A DNA stretch of 64,000 nucleotides from assembly GCA_020853525.1 (NCBI GenBank), contig JADYYS010000036.1:62001-126000 (forward strand), in the 5' to 3' direction. This DNA is from Ardenticatenales bacterium. GTDB taxonomy: Bacteria > Chloroflexota > Anaerolineae > Epilineales > Epilineaceae. Shown here one piece after another: positions 51,075-60,160 of this stretch. The notes below the pieces were generated by a model. That model was not told where the DNA came from, did not search any database, and worked only from the letters and a program-made list of their open reading frames with translations. The position numbers were made by a program, and so were the translations under genes. Positions within the stretch are counted from its first letter, which is position 1. Every line of letters begins with the position of its first letter.

Positions 51075-53411
51075 ATGACCTCCGCTCCGCCCCCACACCG
51101 CGCCCGCCGCCGCGTCTTCCAACCCGTGCGACGGCTTCTGCACGTCCCACCTGCCGCCCTGCCCGGCCTCGCCGCCGCCGGCTTCGGCCTGGCATTGATG
51201 GCCGAGAGCGTGCTCATCTTGAGCGGCCAGTGGCTCTCGCCCAAGCTGTGGCTCGGCTGGAGCGCCGCGGCGCTGTGGGCGCTGGCGATCGCCGCCTACG
51301 TTGCCGTTGTCGTGCGCGCGGGAGACGACAGCGGCCCCGTCGCGGCCGCCGGCCCACGGCCCGCTGCCGTCGGCCGCGACGGCAGCGCGTCGATCGGCAG
51401 CCTGCGGATCGCGTGCGCCGTCCTCGGGCTCGTGGCCGGCGGCGCCGCCGTGGCGCTCATCCAGGTGATCGGCGACGACAAGCCGGCCCGCACGTACGTC
51501 TGGATCCTCGCGCTCTGGTCCGTCGGCGTGGCCGTGTACACCCTCGGCTTCGCGCTGCCGGCCGACTGGCTGCGGCCGCGCGGCTTCACCGCCTTTGCCC
51601 GCCGCCACCGCACCGTGCTCATCGACGGCGCCGCCCTCTTCGCGGTGGCGCTCGCACTGCGCCTTTTCGCCCTCGACCGCGTGCCGAACGTCCTCACCGG
51701 CGACGAGGGCGTGTTCGGGCTCGCGGCACGTTGGATGAGCCGGGGCGAGGGCGGCCACATGTTTTCGACGTACTGGGCCAACGGCACGCTCTACCTCGTG
51801 CCGCACGCCGTTCTGGCGCTCGTCCTGGAGGCCGGCACATGGGCCACCCGCCTGCCGACAGCCGTCGGCGGCGCGCTGGCGGCGCCGGCGACGTACGCCC
51901 TCGGGAAGGTCGTCGCATCACGCCGCGTCGGGGTCGTCGCCGGGCTGTTCGTGGCCGTCTCGCACCTGCACGTCCACTTGAGCCGCATCGGCCTCGGGCA
52001 CGGGCTCGACGCGGTCAGCGCGGCCGTGGCCGGCGCCGCGCTGGTCCATGCCGTGCGCACGCGCGACACCCGCAGCGCGGCCGTCGCCGGGCTGGCGCTC
52101 GGGCTGGCGCAGTACGGCTATGTCGGCGGGCGCCTCGTCGACGTCGTGGCGCTGGTGTTCGCCGTCCTGTCGGCCGCCATGATCGGCCTCGTGGCCCGGC
52201 CTCGCGGCCGGACGCGGTCGTGGTGGAGCGAGGCCGGCGTCCGGCCGCTGCTCGTCGCCTTCGGCGGCGCGCTCGTCGTCGCCGGTCCGATGATCCGCTG
52301 GGCGCTCGTGCGGCCGAACGACTACTTCTCCCGCCTGTCGGCCCAGGGCATCCTGCAGACGGGCAAGTGGACGGAGGTGGCCGAACGGGTCGGCAATGCA
52401 CCGCTCGCGATCGCATGGAGCCAGGCGCGTGATGCCGTCTTCGCACTCGTCGCCGCCCCGGCCCACGAGTTCTACTTCTCGCCCTACCCGATGCTCGACG
52501 TGGTATGGGCCGGCCTGTTCGGCCTCGGCTTCGCCGCCTGCGTCGCGCGCCCGGCCGACCGCGGCCGGCTGTGGCTCGTCCTCCAGATCGTCCTGGCCTG
52601 GTTCACGCTGGCCCTCGGCGCCCACGCCTCGACGGCCAGCTACCGGATCTCGGGCGCGCTGCCGGCGATGGCCGTTCTCGCCGCCCTCGCCCTCTTCGTG
52701 CTGACGGACACGCTGTGGTCGGCCGAAGACGAAGCGGCCCGCGATCCCGCCGCGGCGTCGGCGGATGATGCCGCGTCCGCGCCCGGCGCGCCGGAGCCCC
52801 CTGCGCCCGTGCCGCTCGCGCCGACGCCCGACGCGCCCGCGTCCGCACCGCTTGCACCCGCGCCGCCTGCCCGCCGCGTCCACTGGGCTACCCCCGCCGG
52901 ATTGGTCGCCGGCATCGTCTGCTTCCAGATCTGGGCATACTGGGGCGTCTTCGCCCCGGGTTGCCGCTTCTTCGACGCCGGCACGGCAGCCGCCTCGCAG
53001 CTGGGCGCAACCGTGCAGTCGTACGGGGGCGGCCGCGCCGTGTTCGTCCTCGGCCGCCCATGGTTCGACGCCGGCGTCTACGAGAGCGTGCGCTACCTGT
53101 CCGATCGCACGATGGAGCCGTTCGACGGCGCCGCCCCCGAGCACACCCGCGCCGACGCCGACCCGGCGATGCGCCTCGCGCGGATCTTCGACGTGCCGGA
53201 GGGCGCCGATCTCGACGCGCTCGTCGGCCGCATCCGGGACACCGCGCCGGCCATGATCTTCGCCGCACCGCAGCGCCGCAGCGAGCTCGACTTCCTGGCC
53301 AAGCGCCTCGGCGACCAGCGCGTCCACGAGCTCGCCCGCTGCCCCGCCCCGGAGGGGACGCTGCTGGGCATGACGATGATCGATCGGGCGGCGCCGGCGT
53401 CGGACCCTTGA
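51075..53411 (+). CDS. GT-C glycosyltransferase (GT39-like), second copy type
   Basis: 778 residues with about twelve membrane helices. The acidic motif of GT-C enzymes is in 'NVLTGDEGVFGLAARWMSRGEGG' (Asp-Glu), followed by 'FSTYWANGTLYLVPHAVLAL' and 'RLPTAVGGALAAPATYALGKVV'. An unusual Ala/Pro-rich cytoplasmic-type insertion (about 555-600, 'PEPPAPVPLAPTPDAPASAP') separates the last helices. The C-terminus is soluble ('YESVRYLSDRTMEPFDG...DFLAKRLGDQRVHEL'). Likely a polyprenyl-phosphate-sugar dependent transferase acting outside the membrane. Distinct from the enzyme at 39-41 kb: the two share the fold and acidic motif, but I see no close sequence similarity. Confidence 0.85.
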   Translation: MTSAPPPHRARRRVFQPVRRLLHVPPAALPGLAAAGFGLALMAESVLILSGQWLSPKLWLGWSAAALWALAIAAYVAVVVRAGDDSGPVAAAGPRPAAVGRDGSASIGSLRIACAVLGLVAGGAAVALIQVIGDDKPARTYVWILALWSVGVAVYTLGFALPADWLRPRGFTAFARRHRTVLIDGAALFAVALALRLFALDRVPNVLTGDEGVFGLAARWMSRGEGGHMFSTYWANGTLYLVPHAVLALVLEAGTWATRLPTAVGGALAAPATYALGKVVASRRVGVVAGLFVAVSHLHVHLSRIGLGHGLDAVSAAVAGAALVHAVRTRDTRSAAVAGLALGLAQYGYVGGRLVDVVALVFAVLSAAMIGLVARPRGRTRSWWSEAGVRPLLVAFGGALVVAGPMIRWALVRPNDYFSRLSAQGILQTGKWTEVAERVGNAPLAIAWSQARDAVFALVAAPAHEFYFSPYPMLDVVWAGLFGLGFAACVARPADRGRLWLVLQIVLAWFTLALGAHASTASYRISGALPAMAVLAALALFVLTDTLWSAEDEAARDPAAASADDAASAPGAPEPPAPVPLAPTPDAPASAPLAPAPPARRVHWATPAGLVAGIVCFQIWAYWGVFAPGCRFFDAGTAAASQLGATVQSYGGGRAVFVLGRPWFDAGVYESVRYLSDRTMEPFDGAAPEHTRADADPAMRLARIFDVPEGADLDALVGRIRDTAPAMIFAAPQRRSELDFLAKRLGDQRVHELARCPAPEGTLLGMTMIDRAAPASDP

Positions 53412-53480
53412 TGGCGAGCACGTGTCGAGGCGGTTCGTTGTAGCCGCCGGGCGTGGGTGGCGGACCGGTGGGGGGTGCCG

Positions 53481-53511
53481 GTGCAGGGCGGCCACGGGGG
53501 GCCGCCCCTAC
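53481..53511. repeat. GTAGGGGC-type palindrome covering a stop codon
   Basis: GGGCGGCC (53486-53493) pairs with GGCCGCCC (53500-53507). On the minus strand it begins GTAGGGGCGGCC, and the TAG (53508-53510) is the stop codon of the unknown-protein gene. Confidence 0.75.
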
Positions 53512-54515
53512 GTCAACCCGAACCGCGCCGTGGCCACCCCGTACATCTCCTCGGCCATGTCGACGAGCCGCGTCGTGTCCAGCGGATCGACGTTGTAGTC
53601 CGGTCGGGGGTCCTCGAGCTCGCGCAGCAGGCCGTCGGATACCTCGACCATGCCGATCGCCCGCAGGGCCCGGATGACGCCGCCCTGCAGGCGCTTGCCG
53701 CGGCGCTGCATGCCGCGCACCCAGGCGTCGTCGAAGTCCACGAAGCCCAGGTTGCGCAGCGTGACGAGCGATCGGAGCAGGCCGCTGCGCGGCGGGACGC
53801 CCGCCACGCGGCCGGCCACCTCCAGGTAGCCACGCCGGCTCGCGGGCACCTGCGACTCGTCGAGCACGAGCAGGCGACCGATCGTGTGCCGGACGAACGA
53901 GCGGAACGCGGCTTCGTTGGACGCGCCGGCGATCGTCGGCTGGAACATCAGCGCCAGCCCGGTCTCGCCCGTGGCGTCGGGCAGCGGTGCGAAGACGGAG
54001 TACAGCGGCACCGTGCTCACCGCCACGTCGAGGCCGCTGCCCGTGTACGCCTGCCACGGCTGCCGTGCCAGCACGATCCCGCGCAGGATGCCGATCTCGC
54101 CGACCGCGTAGTCGCGCCGCTCGCCGGTCACGTCGAGGCAGGTGTACTGCACTTGATCCTCGGCCAATCGGTCCCGCGTGTCGCTGAAGTCGATCACGGG
54201 CCCGGTGATGAGATACGTCGCCGGCACGAGCTGTCCGAACGGCACGCGCCGCATGTCGAGCCCGGTCGCGCGGTAGTGGTCGAGCGCCGTCCGCGCCTCG
54301 TCGGACAGCGTGTCGCGCCGCCCGGTTGCGGCCGGCAGGCCGTCGGGTGACCAGCCGACGAACAGCACGCGGCCGCGCACGCCCTTGGCCGTACTCATCA
54401 CGGCCGCCGCCAGCGCGTCGACGACGACGGCCGGCGCACCCGCCGCACCCTCGACGGACGGCTCGTCCGCCTCAGGCAGGGCACCGGCGTCGGATTCGGG
54501 CGGTGGGTTGGCCAT
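53508..54515 (-). CDS. Conserved-looking hypothetical protein
   Basis: 335 residues, no signal peptide or membrane helix. Acidic Pro/Ala-rich N-terminus, then 'VVVDALAAAVMSTAKGVRGRVLFVGWSPDG', a beta-rich core ('MRRVPFGQLVPATYLITGPVIDFSD', 'YAVGEIGILRGIVLARQPWQAYTG', 'LALMFQPTIAGASNE') and a basic helical C-terminus ('RSLVTLRNLGFVDFDDAWVRGMQRRGKRL'). No family is recognised. The start is uncertain; ATG 54515 gives a compact N-terminus, no SD is visible. Divergently placed to the cyclase gene with a 151-bp intergenic region. Stop codon inside a GTAGGGGC palindrome. Confidence 0.7.
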   Translation of the reverse strand: MANPPPESDAGALPEADEPSVEGAAGAPAVVVDALAAAVMSTAKGVRGRVLFVGWSPDGLPAATGRRDTLSDEARTALDHYRATGLDMRRVPFGQLVPATYLITGPVIDFSDTRDRLAEDQVQYTCLDVTGERRDYAVGEIGILRGIVLARQPWQAYTGSGLDVAVSTVPLYSVFAPLPDATGETGLALMFQPTIAGASNEAAFRSFVRHTIGRLLVLDESQVPASRRGYLEVAGRVAGVPPRSGLLRSLVTLRNLGFVDFDDAWVRGMQRRGKRLQGGVIRALRAIGMVEVSDGLLRELEDPRPDYNVDPLDTTRLVDMAEEMYGVATARFGLT

Positions 54516-54652
54516 GGCGGACGGAAGGCTAAGCAGTCGCCCCTCGATTGTCAACGACCGGCGTGCACGCCGGCCCGCGTTCCGCCGCGACCGACACGCC
54601 CCAACGGCGTCCCCACCGCCCCCGGCCATGCCGTCCGCCGGGGGCGTGGCCG

Positions 54653-54658
54653 TATAAT
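54653..54658 (+). promoter_or_regulatory. -10 box of the cyclase gene (leaderless)
   Basis: Consensus TATAAT ends eight bases before the ATG at 54667, so transcription should begin at or next to the start codon. No matching -35 is seen. Confidence 0.55.
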
Positions 54659-54666
54659 CGGCGCCG

Positions 54667-57390
54667 ATGCATGCCCCTACACGGCGCCTCGCCGTCATCA
54701 TGGTCGGCGATATCGTCGGCTTCACCGCCCATATGGCCATCGACGAGCGCCAGGCGCTCGACTACATCGGACGGATGCGGGGCACCGCCAAGCCGCTGGT
54801 CGCAGGATTCGACGGGCTCTGGGTCAAGGACATCGGCGACGGCTTCCTGGCGAGCTTCCATTCGGCCGTCGAGGCCGTCGGCTGCGCCGTGGCGATCCAG
54901 CGCGCGCTCTTCGGAAACCCCGACTTCCAGCTGCGGCTCGGCATTCATCTGGGCGATGTCGTGTTCGAAGACGACGATGTGCTCGGCGACGGTGTGAACA
55001 TCGCCGCACGCCTCGAGACGCTGGCCGTTCCGGGCGGCATCTGCGCCTCCGGCCAGATCGTCGACCTCGTCCGCAACCAGCCCGATCTGCACTTCGCTCG
55101 GCTGGGCGTGACGAACCTGCCGCACCAGGTGGCCGCATACGCCGTCGGTCCACCCGACCTGCCGCTGCCGACCGTCGCCGAGACGCTCGCCGGACGCGAG
55201 GCGGACGCCGCCGACAAGATCGACCTCGTGGACGCGGCCGTCACGTTGGAGCGGGATGCGCTGCGCCGACGGCTGCGGCGCTGGCAGCTGGCGTCCGCGG
55301 TGCTGTTGCTGCTGGCCGTGCTGGGCGCCGGGGTGCGCGTGCGCATCGGCCGACTGCTCGGATCGACCCGCGACGCGGCCGCCGCCAGCCTGCTCGTCGT
55401 CGACGCCGGCCACGATCCGCAGCGCACCGACGACGCCGCGACGCCCGCGGGCACAGGCGGCGGCGACATCGAACCGCCCGTCCTCCGCGTCGGCGACCTT
55501 TCGACCGCCGGCGACGACGACGTCCGCCTCTCCGCCCGTTTCAACGATGTGCTGCGCCGCACGTTGACCGAGCGGAACGACGTCGCGCTCGTACCCGATG
55601 CGGCCGTGCGCGCGCTCGTCGCACGGCTGCGCCTGCCGACCGACGCTGCCCTCACGCCCGCCATCGCCGTCCGCGCCGCCGCGCGCGACCCGCAGGTCCG
55701 CGCCGTGGTGGCCGGCGACGTGCGCTTCCTCGGCGGGCAGTACGCCCTCTCCGTCGACCTCGTCGACCCGACGTCGGGCGCGACGATCGGCGCGTGGTCG
55801 GACGACGCCGCGGGGGCCGCCGACCTGCTGCCGGCGATGCGCCGCTTGGCGGACGCCTTCGCCGACGCGGTGCCGGACGCCGTGGCCGCCCTCCCGACGC
55901 CGCTGCCCGCCGCGGCCCCGATGGCCGGCCTGGACGTGACGACGTCCAGCGCCGCCGCGCTCGCCGCATACGCGGATGCGTTTGCCGATGTGCGCGACGG
56001 GCGATGGGACGCCGCGCACGAGCGGGCCGAGCAGGCCGTGGCCGCCGATCCGAACTTCGCACTGGCCCACGTCGTCGTCGCCGAGGCCGAGCGCCGGCTC
56101 GGGCGCGCGGCGGCGGCCGACGCCCTCGGCCGTGCCCTGGCGTTGACCGGAACGCTGCCGGCCGGCGAGCGCGACCTCGTCCGAGGCGCGGTGCTGCGCG
56201 GCGCCGGCGACTGCCCCGGGGCGGCGGACGCCCTGCAGGCCGCAGCGCGGACCGTGCCGTCCCTTGCGGCCGTGCATGCCGACCTCGATCTCACGAACGC
56301 GGGCCTGGCGCTGGCCTGTGCCGGCAACACCGCCGCGGCCGTCCAGGCGCTCGAAGCCGCCGTGGCCGCACGGCCCGGCGATGCGGCGCCGGCGGGCGCG
56401 CTGCTGCGCGTCCATCTGGCGAAGACGGGCGACATCGCCGCCGCCCGCCGCGCGGCAAGGGTGCTGGCCCGGGCGATCCCGAGCGATTCCGATCCGGCCG
56501 GCATCGTATTCCCGGCCATCGAGCTGGCCGCGAATGCCCGGCTCGCCGCTGCCGACGACGCGCTGTCTTCGGCCGGCGCGCGCGCCGGCGACGATGCCGT
56601 GCTCCGGATCCGGCTCGCGTTCCAGCGCGCCGCCGTCGCGGCGGCCGCAGGCGACATCGCCGGTGCGGCCGAGCGAACACGACAGGCGGCCGATCTGGCG
56701 GAGCGCCACGCCGCGACGCAGTGGCAAGCGGCCGCGCTCTGGCAGCTGGGCTGGCTGGACCGGCTGCGGGGGGACGAGGGCGGTTGGTCGCGCCGCCTGG
56801 CCGACCTGGCCGCCTCGTTCCCGCCGTCCGTGGCCGCCACCGCACGCGCCTGGCAGCTCGCCGACCGCGCACGCGCCGGCGACGGCACGGCTCCGGCCGT
56901 TTTCGCGCGCGACGTCGCGTCCACCCTCCCGGATACCCGCGACCGCGCCGCGTTCGGCGCCTACATCGACGGGCAGCTGGCGCTGGCGCGCGGCGACGTT
57001 GCGGCCGCGGACGCAGCATTTACCGCCGCTGCCGCTGCCGCGCCCGAGCCGCCGGTCGAGCCGCCGACGTTCGGTCTGCGTCCGAACGTCGCCCGGCTCG
57101 CGCTGGCCGAAGCCGCGGCTGCCGTCGGAGGTTCGGACGTGGACGTGTTGGCGACCGTGCAATCCGTGCGGGACGATTCGCTGGCGGCCTTCGCGGATCC
57201 GCTGGCCGTCGGCGCCGTGACGTGGCTGCAGAGCCATGCCCGCGCCGGCCGCCTGCTCGAGTCCGCCGGCGACCGCGATGCGGCCGTTGCCGCCTACGAG
57301 ACGCTGCTGCGCTGGTGGGGCGACAGTGCGCTGGCAGACGCGGCGGCAGTGCGGGTCCGGGTCGGGGCGTTGACGGGCGACGCGCGGTAG
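54667..57390 (+). CDS. Class III adenylate/guanylate cyclase with TM helix and TPR-like repeats
   Basis: 907 residues. N-terminal cyclase homology domain: first metal Asp15 ('VIMVGDIVGFTAHM'), Lys54 and second metal Asp58 ('WVKDIGDGFLASF'), and the transition-state pair Asn111/Arg115 ('GDGVNIAARLETL'). All essential residues are present, so it should be catalytic; Lys54 suits ATP. One membrane helix at about 207-225 ('LASAVLLLLAVLGAGVRV') puts the C-terminal 680 residues outside. That part begins with a beta/alpha region ('AVVAGDVRFLGGQYALSVDLVDPTSGATI') like the TolB-type N-domain found in similar cyclases, followed by Ala-rich TPR-like helical repeats. The 'cyclase-TM-TolB-TPR' order is known in several phyla. 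The start 'ATGCATGCCCCTAC' looks like half of a palindromic element. Confidence 0.9.
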   Translation: MHAPTRRLAVIMVGDIVGFTAHMAIDERQALDYIGRMRGTAKPLVAGFDGLWVKDIGDGFLASFHSAVEAVGCAVAIQRALFGNPDFQLRLGIHLGDVVFEDDDVLGDGVNIAARLETLAVPGGICASGQIVDLVRNQPDLHFARLGVTNLPHQVAAYAVGPPDLPLPTVAETLAGREADAADKIDLVDAAVTLERDALRRRLRRWQLASAVLLLLAVLGAGVRVRIGRLLGSTRDAAAASLLVVDAGHDPQRTDDAATPAGTGGGDIEPPVLRVGDLSTAGDDDVRLSARFNDVLRRTLTERNDVALVPDAAVRALVARLRLPTDAALTPAIAVRAAARDPQVRAVVAGDVRFLGGQYALSVDLVDPTSGATIGAWSDDAAGAADLLPAMRRLADAFADAVPDAVAALPTPLPAAAPMAGLDVTTSSAAALAAYADAFADVRDGRWDAAHERAEQAVAADPNFALAHVVVAEAERRLGRAAAADALGRALALTGTLPAGERDLVRGAVLRGAGDCPGAADALQAAARTVPSLAAVHADLDLTNAGLALACAGNTAAAVQALEAAVAARPGDAAPAGALLRVHLAKTGDIAAARRAARVLARAIPSDSDPAGIVFPAIELAANARLAAADDALSSAGARAGDDAVLRIRLAFQRAAVAAAAGDIAGAAERTRQAADLAERHAATQWQAAALWQLGWLDRLRGDEGGWSRRLADLAASFPPSVAATARAWQLADRARAGDGTAPAVFARDVASTLPDTRDRAAFGAYIDGQLALARGDVAAADAAFTAAAAAAPEPPVEPPTFGLRPNVARLALAEAAAAVGGSDVDVLATVQSVRDDSLAAFADPLAVGAVTWLQSHARAGRLLESAGDRDAAVAAYETLLRWWGDSALADAAAVRVRVGALTGDAR

Positions 57391-57535
57391 GGCGACTTGG
57401 TCGTGGGCGCACGCACGGCCGAGGAGCAGCGCCGTGCCGTGGGGACCGCCGAAATGCGTGATGCCCGCCGGCCGACGATGGCCGAACCGCTGTCGGCGAA
57501 CAGAGGCGCAGGGAGTCGGCCGCCGGCGGGTGCGG

Positions 57536-60160
57536 TTACGGCGTGGGGGGCGGCGCCACCGCGAACGTCACCGTCCCGTCCTCGCCGACGTCGGCCACGA
57601 GCCGGTCGCCGGGCTTGAAACGACCCTCGATGATCTGTCTGGACAGCGGCCGCTCGACCTGGCGGTCGATCTCGCTGCGGAGCGGGCGGGCGCCGAGCTC
57701 GGGCTGGTATCCGGACTCGACGAGTCGGTCGACGAGGGCCGGGGCGAAGGTGATGGACAGCTGCTGCGCGGTGAGCTTCTTGTCGAGCTTCCTGCGCATG
57801 ATGTCGACGATCAGGCGCAGCTCGGGCTTGCCGAGGCTGTTGAAGATGAGAAACTCGTCGACGCGGCCGAGGAACTCGGGCCGGAACACCTCGCGCGCCG
57901 CCTCCTTCACGGCCTCGACCACTTTCTCGCGGCCGACCTCGTCCTGGACGCGGAAGTACTCGCTGCCGACGTTGCCGGTCATGATGATCAGCGTGTGCCG
58001 GAAGTCGACCGTCCGCCCGCGCGAGTCCGTCAGGCGGCCGTCCTCCATGATCTGGAGCAGGACCATCAGCACGTCGGGGTGGGCCTTCTCGATCTCGTCG
58101 AACAGCACGAGCTGGTACGGCTTCTGGCGCACCGGCTCGGTCAGCTGGCCGCCCTCGTCATAGCCGACGTAGCCGGGCGGCGCGCCGATCATCCGACTGA
58201 CCGCGTGCTTCTCCTGGTACTCGCTCATGTCGAGCCGGACCATCGCATGCTCATCGTCGAACAGGAACTCGGCCAACGCCTTGGCCAGCTCGGTCTTGCC
58301 GACGCCCGACGGCCCCATGAAGATGAAGCTGCCGATCGGCCGGCCCGGGTCGAGCAGCCCGGCGCGCTGGCGCCGGATCGTGTCGGCGACGGTCGTGATC
58401 GCCGTGTCCTGGCCAACGACACGCGCCGTGAGGAACGCCTCGATCTTGAGCAGCTTGTCGCGATCGTCCAGCCCCGCCTTGATCCCGCTCAGCCGCTCGA
58501 GCGCGAACGCCACGTCGTCGGCGTCGACCGTCGGCGTCTGCGCGACGCGCTCGTCGTCCAGCGCCTGCAGGTGGGACAGGCGCAACTTGATCGCGGTGGC
58601 GGCCTCCTGGATCAGGCGAATCGCCCCGGCGGGCGGCGGCGGCTCGCGGAAGAAGCGGTCGGCCAACCGCGCCGCGGCGTCGATCGCATCGTCGGTGACG
58701 CTGAGCGCGAAGGTCGGCGTGCTGACCGCGGCCTCGAGCATCGCCCGCCGCGCCCGGATCATCGCCACGCTCTCGGCGATCGTCGCCGGCTCGACAAACA
58801 CGAGCTCCGCGTCCGGTTGGTCGGCACTGCCCCAACTGTTGGCGGCCTTGTCGGGGATCGTGCCGAGCAGCGTGACGGTCTTGCGCGCGATCGCCTGCCG
58901 CAGATCGGACGCCGGCTGCGGCCAGCGGGCGGCGTCCAGGAAACGGGCGATGTCGGGCACGAACAGGATGCCGCCCTGTGCGACGCGGATCGCTTCGCGC
59001 AGCGCGGCCCCCGGCTGCGTCGCCAGGTAGCCCGGCTCGATCTGGATGACCGAGCGGTGGCGGAACGCGCCGGCCGTGTCGCGCGCCAACTGCGCCGCCA
59101 GCTCGAGCACGATCGCCTCGAGCACGGACGGGCTGTCGCCGACGAGCAGCGTGAGCGCGTTGCGGTCGACCGCCGCGATCGTCCGCGTGACCCACGCCGG
59201 GTTCACCAGGAGCGCCGCGGAGGCGTCCACCGCGGCGGCGCGCGCTTGGGCGAGGAGGTCGAGGGTCGGGCCCTGGGGGGGCGGCGTGGGGTTGGACGTG
59301 TGGGACGTTGGCGGCGATGTCGGCGATGTCGGCGCGTTGCCCGAGGCTGGCCCTCTCCCCCCGGCCCCCTCCCCCAATTCCGGGGGCGGCGGAGGCTGCG
59401 AACCGTCGCCCGATGCGGGCGCCGCCGGGTCACCGCCCACCTGCGGCGCCTTCGGGGCGATCGGCCACGCTCCCTGGTCGATCGGCACGCCGCCGCTGCG
59501 GTCGATCGGGCCGTCCCAGCGGCCCCAGGCCACCGAGCGCGCCGTGCCGGGCAGCGTGCCGAGCGGGCGGTAGACGAGCGTCAGGAGCGGTTCGCGCCGG
59601 TCGTCGCCGATCCGCTTGGCGAGCGCCTCGAGCTGCGGGGCGATCGTGGCCGGTCCGCCGCCGACGCCGATCGCCTGTAGCGTGCCGACGACGGCGCTCT
59701 CGGCCCGTTCGGCCTCCACGATGATCAGCGTCTTCGTGCTGCACACGCCGCTGCTGCGCTTGGCCAGCGCGTCGAACAACTCGCGCACCGTCCCGTCGAG
59801 CCCCATCGTCGTGAGCGGCCTCCCGGCGACGTTCTCGACGGTGTCCGGCACGTCGATCTCGCCGAAGGCATCGCCAGGCGACAGGTTCGCCTGCGTCGCC
59901 CGCAGCCGGTCCTCGATCATGTTCAACCGCCCGGGCGCCAGGACGTCGATCAGGCGCGCGCCGGCGCCGTCCATGCCGCAGACGGCCAGCACGATGTCGG
60001 CCACGTTCAGCCGCCCACGGCCGGGCGGCACCAGCGCCCAGGCGCGCCGAAGGGCCTCGAGCGCGTCGGGCGTGAAGCGCGGCAGCGGGCGGACGAGGGG
60101 CGGCGAGGCGGCGGGGTCGGCGGCGGGGGTCGGACCGGCGGACGGGGATGATTCGCTCAT
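57536..60160 (-). CDS. ClpB/ClpC-like AAA+ protein with degenerate first ATPase domain
   Basis: 874 residues from 'MSESSPSAG'; the ORF upstream lacks features. An N-terminal Clp-N-like helical region ('FTPDALEALRRAWALVPPGRGRLNVADIVLAV') is followed by a Pro-rich linker. The first nucleotide-binding domain (about 330-470) keeps the fold ('LTLLVGDSPSVLEAIVLELAAQLA', 'GGILFVPDIARFLDAARWP') but has lost the P-loop GxxxxGK(T/S) and the Walker B Asp-Glu, so it cannot hydrolyse ATP. The second is intact: Walker A 'GPSGVGKTELAKALAE' (about 616), Walker B 'QLVLFDEIEKAHPDV', arginine-finger region 'FRPEFLGRVDEFLIFN', sensor 2 'GARPLRSEI'. The middle domain is short, as in ClpC/ClpA. A remodeller with one working ring; the partner protease or adaptor is not in the window. 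Confidence 0.88.
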   Translation of the reverse strand: MSESSPSAGPTPAADPAASPPLVRPLPRFTPDALEALRRAWALVPPGRGRLNVADIVLAVCGMDGAGARLIDVLAPGRLNMIEDRLRATQANLSPGDAFGEIDVPDTVENVAGRPLTTMGLDGTVRELFDALAKRSSGVCSTKTLIIVEAERAESAVVGTLQAIGVGGGPATIAPQLEALAKRIGDDRREPLLTLVYRPLGTLPGTARSVAWGRWDGPIDRSGGVPIDQGAWPIAPKAPQVGGDPAAPASGDGSQPPPPPELGEGAGGRGPASGNAPTSPTSPPTSHTSNPTPPPQGPTLDLLAQARAAAVDASAALLVNPAWVTRTIAAVDRNALTLLVGDSPSVLEAIVLELAAQLARDTAGAFRHRSVIQIEPGYLATQPGAALREAIRVAQGGILFVPDIARFLDAARWPQPASDLRQAIARKTVTLLGTIPDKAANSWGSADQPDAELVFVEPATIAESVAMIRARRAMLEAAVSTPTFALSVTDDAIDAAARLADRFFREPPPPAGAIRLIQEAATAIKLRLSHLQALDDERVAQTPTVDADDVAFALERLSGIKAGLDDRDKLLKIEAFLTARVVGQDTAITTVADTIRRQRAGLLDPGRPIGSFIFMGPSGVGKTELAKALAEFLFDDEHAMVRLDMSEYQEKHAVSRMIGAPPGYVGYDEGGQLTEPVRQKPYQLVLFDEIEKAHPDVLMVLLQIMEDGRLTDSRGRTVDFRHTLIIMTGNVGSEYFRVQDEVGREKVVEAVKEAAREVFRPEFLGRVDEFLIFNSLGKPELRLIVDIMRRKLDKKLTAQQLSITFAPALVDRLVESGYQPELGARPLRSEIDRQVERPLSRQIIEGRFKPGDRLVADVGEDGTVTFAVAPPPTP

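Noticed and set aside
49302-53411. ABC importer operon starting with the substrate-binding chimera
   Set aside because: The next gene is a glycosyltransferase and there is no ATPase or permease; the binding protein also has a wall-binding domain.
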